From: JBBIII01 sp037446575
GTDB taxonomy: Bacteria; Bacteroidota; Ignavibacteria; UBA10030
Length of the DNA stretch: 16,810 nt
NCBI GenBank assembly: GCA_037446575.1
Contig: JBBIII010000053.1
Location: 1 to 16,810 of the forward strand
Direction: 5' to 3'
Below are positions 15,239-16,810 of this stretch, piece by piece. The position numbers were made by a program, and so were the translations under genes. Position 1 is the stretch's first letter; each line of letters opens with the position of its first letter. The notes under the pieces are model-generated. The model ran no database searches. It saw only the letters and a list, made by a program, of their open reading frames with translations, and was not told where the DNA came from.

Positions 15239-16693
15239 ATGAGTTCAATTGTTCGAGTTATTCAACGTAACACCTTTTATTCATTAGCATCTTCTGCAGT
15301 TCGACTCTTTGCGAACGCGGTATTATTTATACTTGTTGCCAAGTTTTATGGACCTATAACTTTCGGTCAATTTACTACTGCGCATACGTTGGCTATAATT
15401 TTTACATTGATCGCAGACTTCGGTTTTGATCTATTCTTTACAATAGAAATCGCTAAAAACAAAGATAGGGTCAATTACTTAGCGCCAAGAATGTTCGGTA
15501 TTAAAATCATTTTATCTTCAACCGCGTTATTGTTGATGTGTACATATGCTGTATGCCAAACTCTATCCGAGGATACGAGAGTTCTAGTGATAATATTTAG
15601 CTTGTACCTTTTCTTCTCTGCAATCCTAAATTCACTTTTTGCACTATTTAGAGGACATGATGAATTACACCATGAAGCTTTTATTACGTTAACTATTAAT
15701 ATAATTTTACTTATTGTAATAACAATATTAGGCATTATCCATGCTGATATTAAATATATCGCATTATCGTTTGTTGGTTCTCGAGTAATTGGGTTTTGCT
15801 ATGGTTTAATTAAATCGTCGCATTTTGTTGATCGAATGTTACCAGTTTTTGATTTTCAATGGTTTAAGACTATCTGGAAAGAGGTATCAATATTCGGATT
15901 ATTCTTTATTTTTGGGAATCTTTATTTTATTCAGGATACGATATTGATTTCAATCTGGAAAGGAGATTATGAAGTAGGAATATACCAGTCAGTTTTTAGA
16001 GTTCTTGGGTTAGTACTTGTCTTTTCAGATGTTATGATTTCAGCTGCAGTCCCAAGTTTATCAAGACTATATGATACTAACCAAGTAATGTGGGAGAAGC
16101 TGAGCAATACGGTAAATAAAATATTGATGCATATTGGTCTACTATTAGGTTTTGTTATGATAGTAGGAGCAGAGAAATGGATTTCTATTTTATACGGATT
16201 AGAACACTATTCAGATGCTGTTCCATTGATGAAAATATTTGGGTTCGTTGTTATTATTCGTTACAGTGTTGAAGTTTATGCTTTAATGTTGACTACATCT
16301 AAACGACAAAATATTAGAACAATTTTTGTCATCATAGCAACAATATTTAATATCTTATTGAATTATTATGCTATTCCGGTGTATGGTATTTTGGGTGCCT
16401 CTGTCGTTTCACTGTGTACAAATTCATTACTTGGAATAGCTTACTTCATTTCTATAAGGAAAATATTGTCTTATAACTGGTTAACCATGGATAGGGTTAT
16501 ACCTTCCATAACTATAATAATATTCATCATGATAATTTCTTTTATTCCAATTCTTGCTTTTTGGTATGTTCTACTACTTACAATAGTAGCCTATACTATT
16601 ATTTTATCTATTTATGGATATAATAGAGAAGAAAAAAATATAATGTTACAGTATATTATGAAAATAATAAATAAAAAAGAAATTCTCACTTGA
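15239..16693 (+). CDS. Wzx-type polysaccharide flippase (MOP superfamily)
   Basis: Predicted inner-membrane flippase that turns undecaprenyl-linked repeat units to the periplasmic face. The 484-residue protein has about 12-14 hydrophobic segments and a typical opening: a short basic N-terminus, then NTFYSLASSAVRLFANAVLF (11-30), followed by FYGPITFGQFTTA (36-48) and a DFGFD element (60-64), as in the polysaccharide biosynthesis protein family. Mid-protein YEVGIYQSVFRVL and AAVPSLSRLY also fit. The substrate is not predictable. It starts 33 bp after the glycosidase-like gene with only weak Shine-Dalgarno complementarity (TAAG) far upstream of the ATG. Very AT-rich, as is usual for flippase and polymerase genes. 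It is the last gene of the block in the window. Confidence 0.93.
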   Translation: MSSIVRVIQRNTFYSLASSAVRLFANAVLFILVAKFYGPITFGQFTTAHTLAIIFTLIADFGFDLFFTIEIAKNKDRVNYLAPRMFGIKIILSSTALLLMCTYAVCQTLSEDTRVLVIIFSLYLFFSAILNSLFALFRGHDELHHEAFITLTINIILLIVITILGIIHADIKYIALSFVGSRVIGFCYGLIKSSHFVDRMLPVFDFQWFKTIWKEVSIFGLFFIFGNLYFIQDTILISIWKGDYEVGIYQSVFRVLGLVLVFSDVMISAAVPSLSRLYDTNQVMWEKLSNTVNKILMHIGLLLGFVMIVGAEKWISILYGLEHYSDAVPLMKIFGFVVIIRYSVEVYALMLTTSKRQNIRTIFVIIATIFNILLNYYAIPVYGILGASVVSLCTNSLLGIAYFISIRKILSYNWLTMDRVIPSITIIIFIMIISFIPILAFWYVLLLTIVAYTIILSIYGYNREEKNIMLQYIMKIINKKEILT

Positions 16694-16708
16694 ATTGATA
16701 TACATTTA

Positions 16709-16736
16709 TTGGAATTAAAATTAATTATGATATAAT
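16709..16736 (+). promoter_or_regulatory. Extended -10 sigma-70 type promoter
   Basis: TTGGAA (16709-16714, 4 of 6 matches), a 16-nt spacer, then a perfect TATAAT (16731-16736) preceded by TG one base upstream, an extended -10. It sits 16 bp after the flippase stop and should drive a transcript starting near 16743 for a gene beyond the right edge. AT-richness raises the chance of accidental matches, but the combined elements are good. Confidence 0.5.
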
Positions 16737-16763
16737 AAAATGAGTGTATAAAAAATATCACTG

Positions 16764-16785
16764 CTGTCCAAAACCCTTTGAACAG
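16764..16785. repeat. Imperfect inverted repeat near right edge
   Basis: CTGTCCAAA (16764-16772) pairs with TTTGAACAG (16777-16785) at 8 of 9 positions around a 4-nt ACCC loop. It lies just downstream of the predicted promoter start. It could be an operator, a leader hairpin, or part of an insertion-sequence end. No T-run follows. The 117 bp after the flippase hold no recognisable gene. Confidence 0.35.
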
Positions 16786-16810
16786 GAATATAAAATTGTA
16801 GAAAACGACT

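Overview
The window is AT-rich, Gram-negative bacterial DNA. It carries housekeeping genes on the left and an exopolysaccharide/O-antigen type locus on the right. Signal peptides ending in A-Q, an outer-membrane export protein, a LytR_C-domain protein beside rsfS, and the ArgRS signature NPTGPL-S-VGHGR all fit the Bacteroidota/Chlorobiota/Ignavibacteriota group. My best guess is an Ignavibacteria-like organism; this rests on remembered family patterns, not on a search.

Left part (29-4146, minus strand): an MdtG-like major facilitator transporter is followed 11 bp later by polA, encoding a full-length DNA polymerase I with all three domains and visible catalytic residues. The polA stop codon is the first triplet of a heptad tandem repeat that runs off the left edge. 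A divergent intergenic region (4147-4340) holds an inverted repeat and a near-consensus sigma-70 promoter firing rightward.

Middle part (4341-7552, plus strand): a small exported, possibly beta-barrel protein ends at a two-tier hairpin terminator. It is followed by a tightly packed group of a membrane-anchored LytR_C-domain protein, rsfS (TTG start, 4-nt overlap) and argS (ATGA overlap). A 244-bp gap with a perfect 16-bp palindrome separates this from the next block.

Right part (7797-16693, plus strand): an RmlC-like epimerase family gene and rfbB (dTDP-glucose 4,6-dehydratase) supply nucleotide-sugar steps. Next comes a 13-unit octamer array, nearly devoid of C, starting one base after the rfbB stop. 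Then follow a Wza-like SLBB export protein, a Wzz-type chain-length regulator without a kinase domain, a Wzy/WaaL-type polymerase or ligase, a secreted TIM-barrel glycosidase-like protein, and a Wzx-type flippase. Together they form the core of a Wzx/Wzy-dependent polysaccharide system: lipid-linked units are flipped by Wzx, joined by Wzy, sized by the Wzz-like protein and exported through the SLBB protein, with a possible polysaccharide-trimming enzyme embedded in the operon. Glycosyltransferases and rmlA/rmlD are not in the window. An extended -10 promoter at the right edge points to another transcription unit beyond it.

The points most worth a second look are the stop-codon-linked, C-free short tandem repeats behind polA and rfbB, and the glycosidase-like protein between wzy and wzx, which keeps an acid/base-like Asp-Glu-Pro-Asn but shows no obvious nucleophile glutamate.
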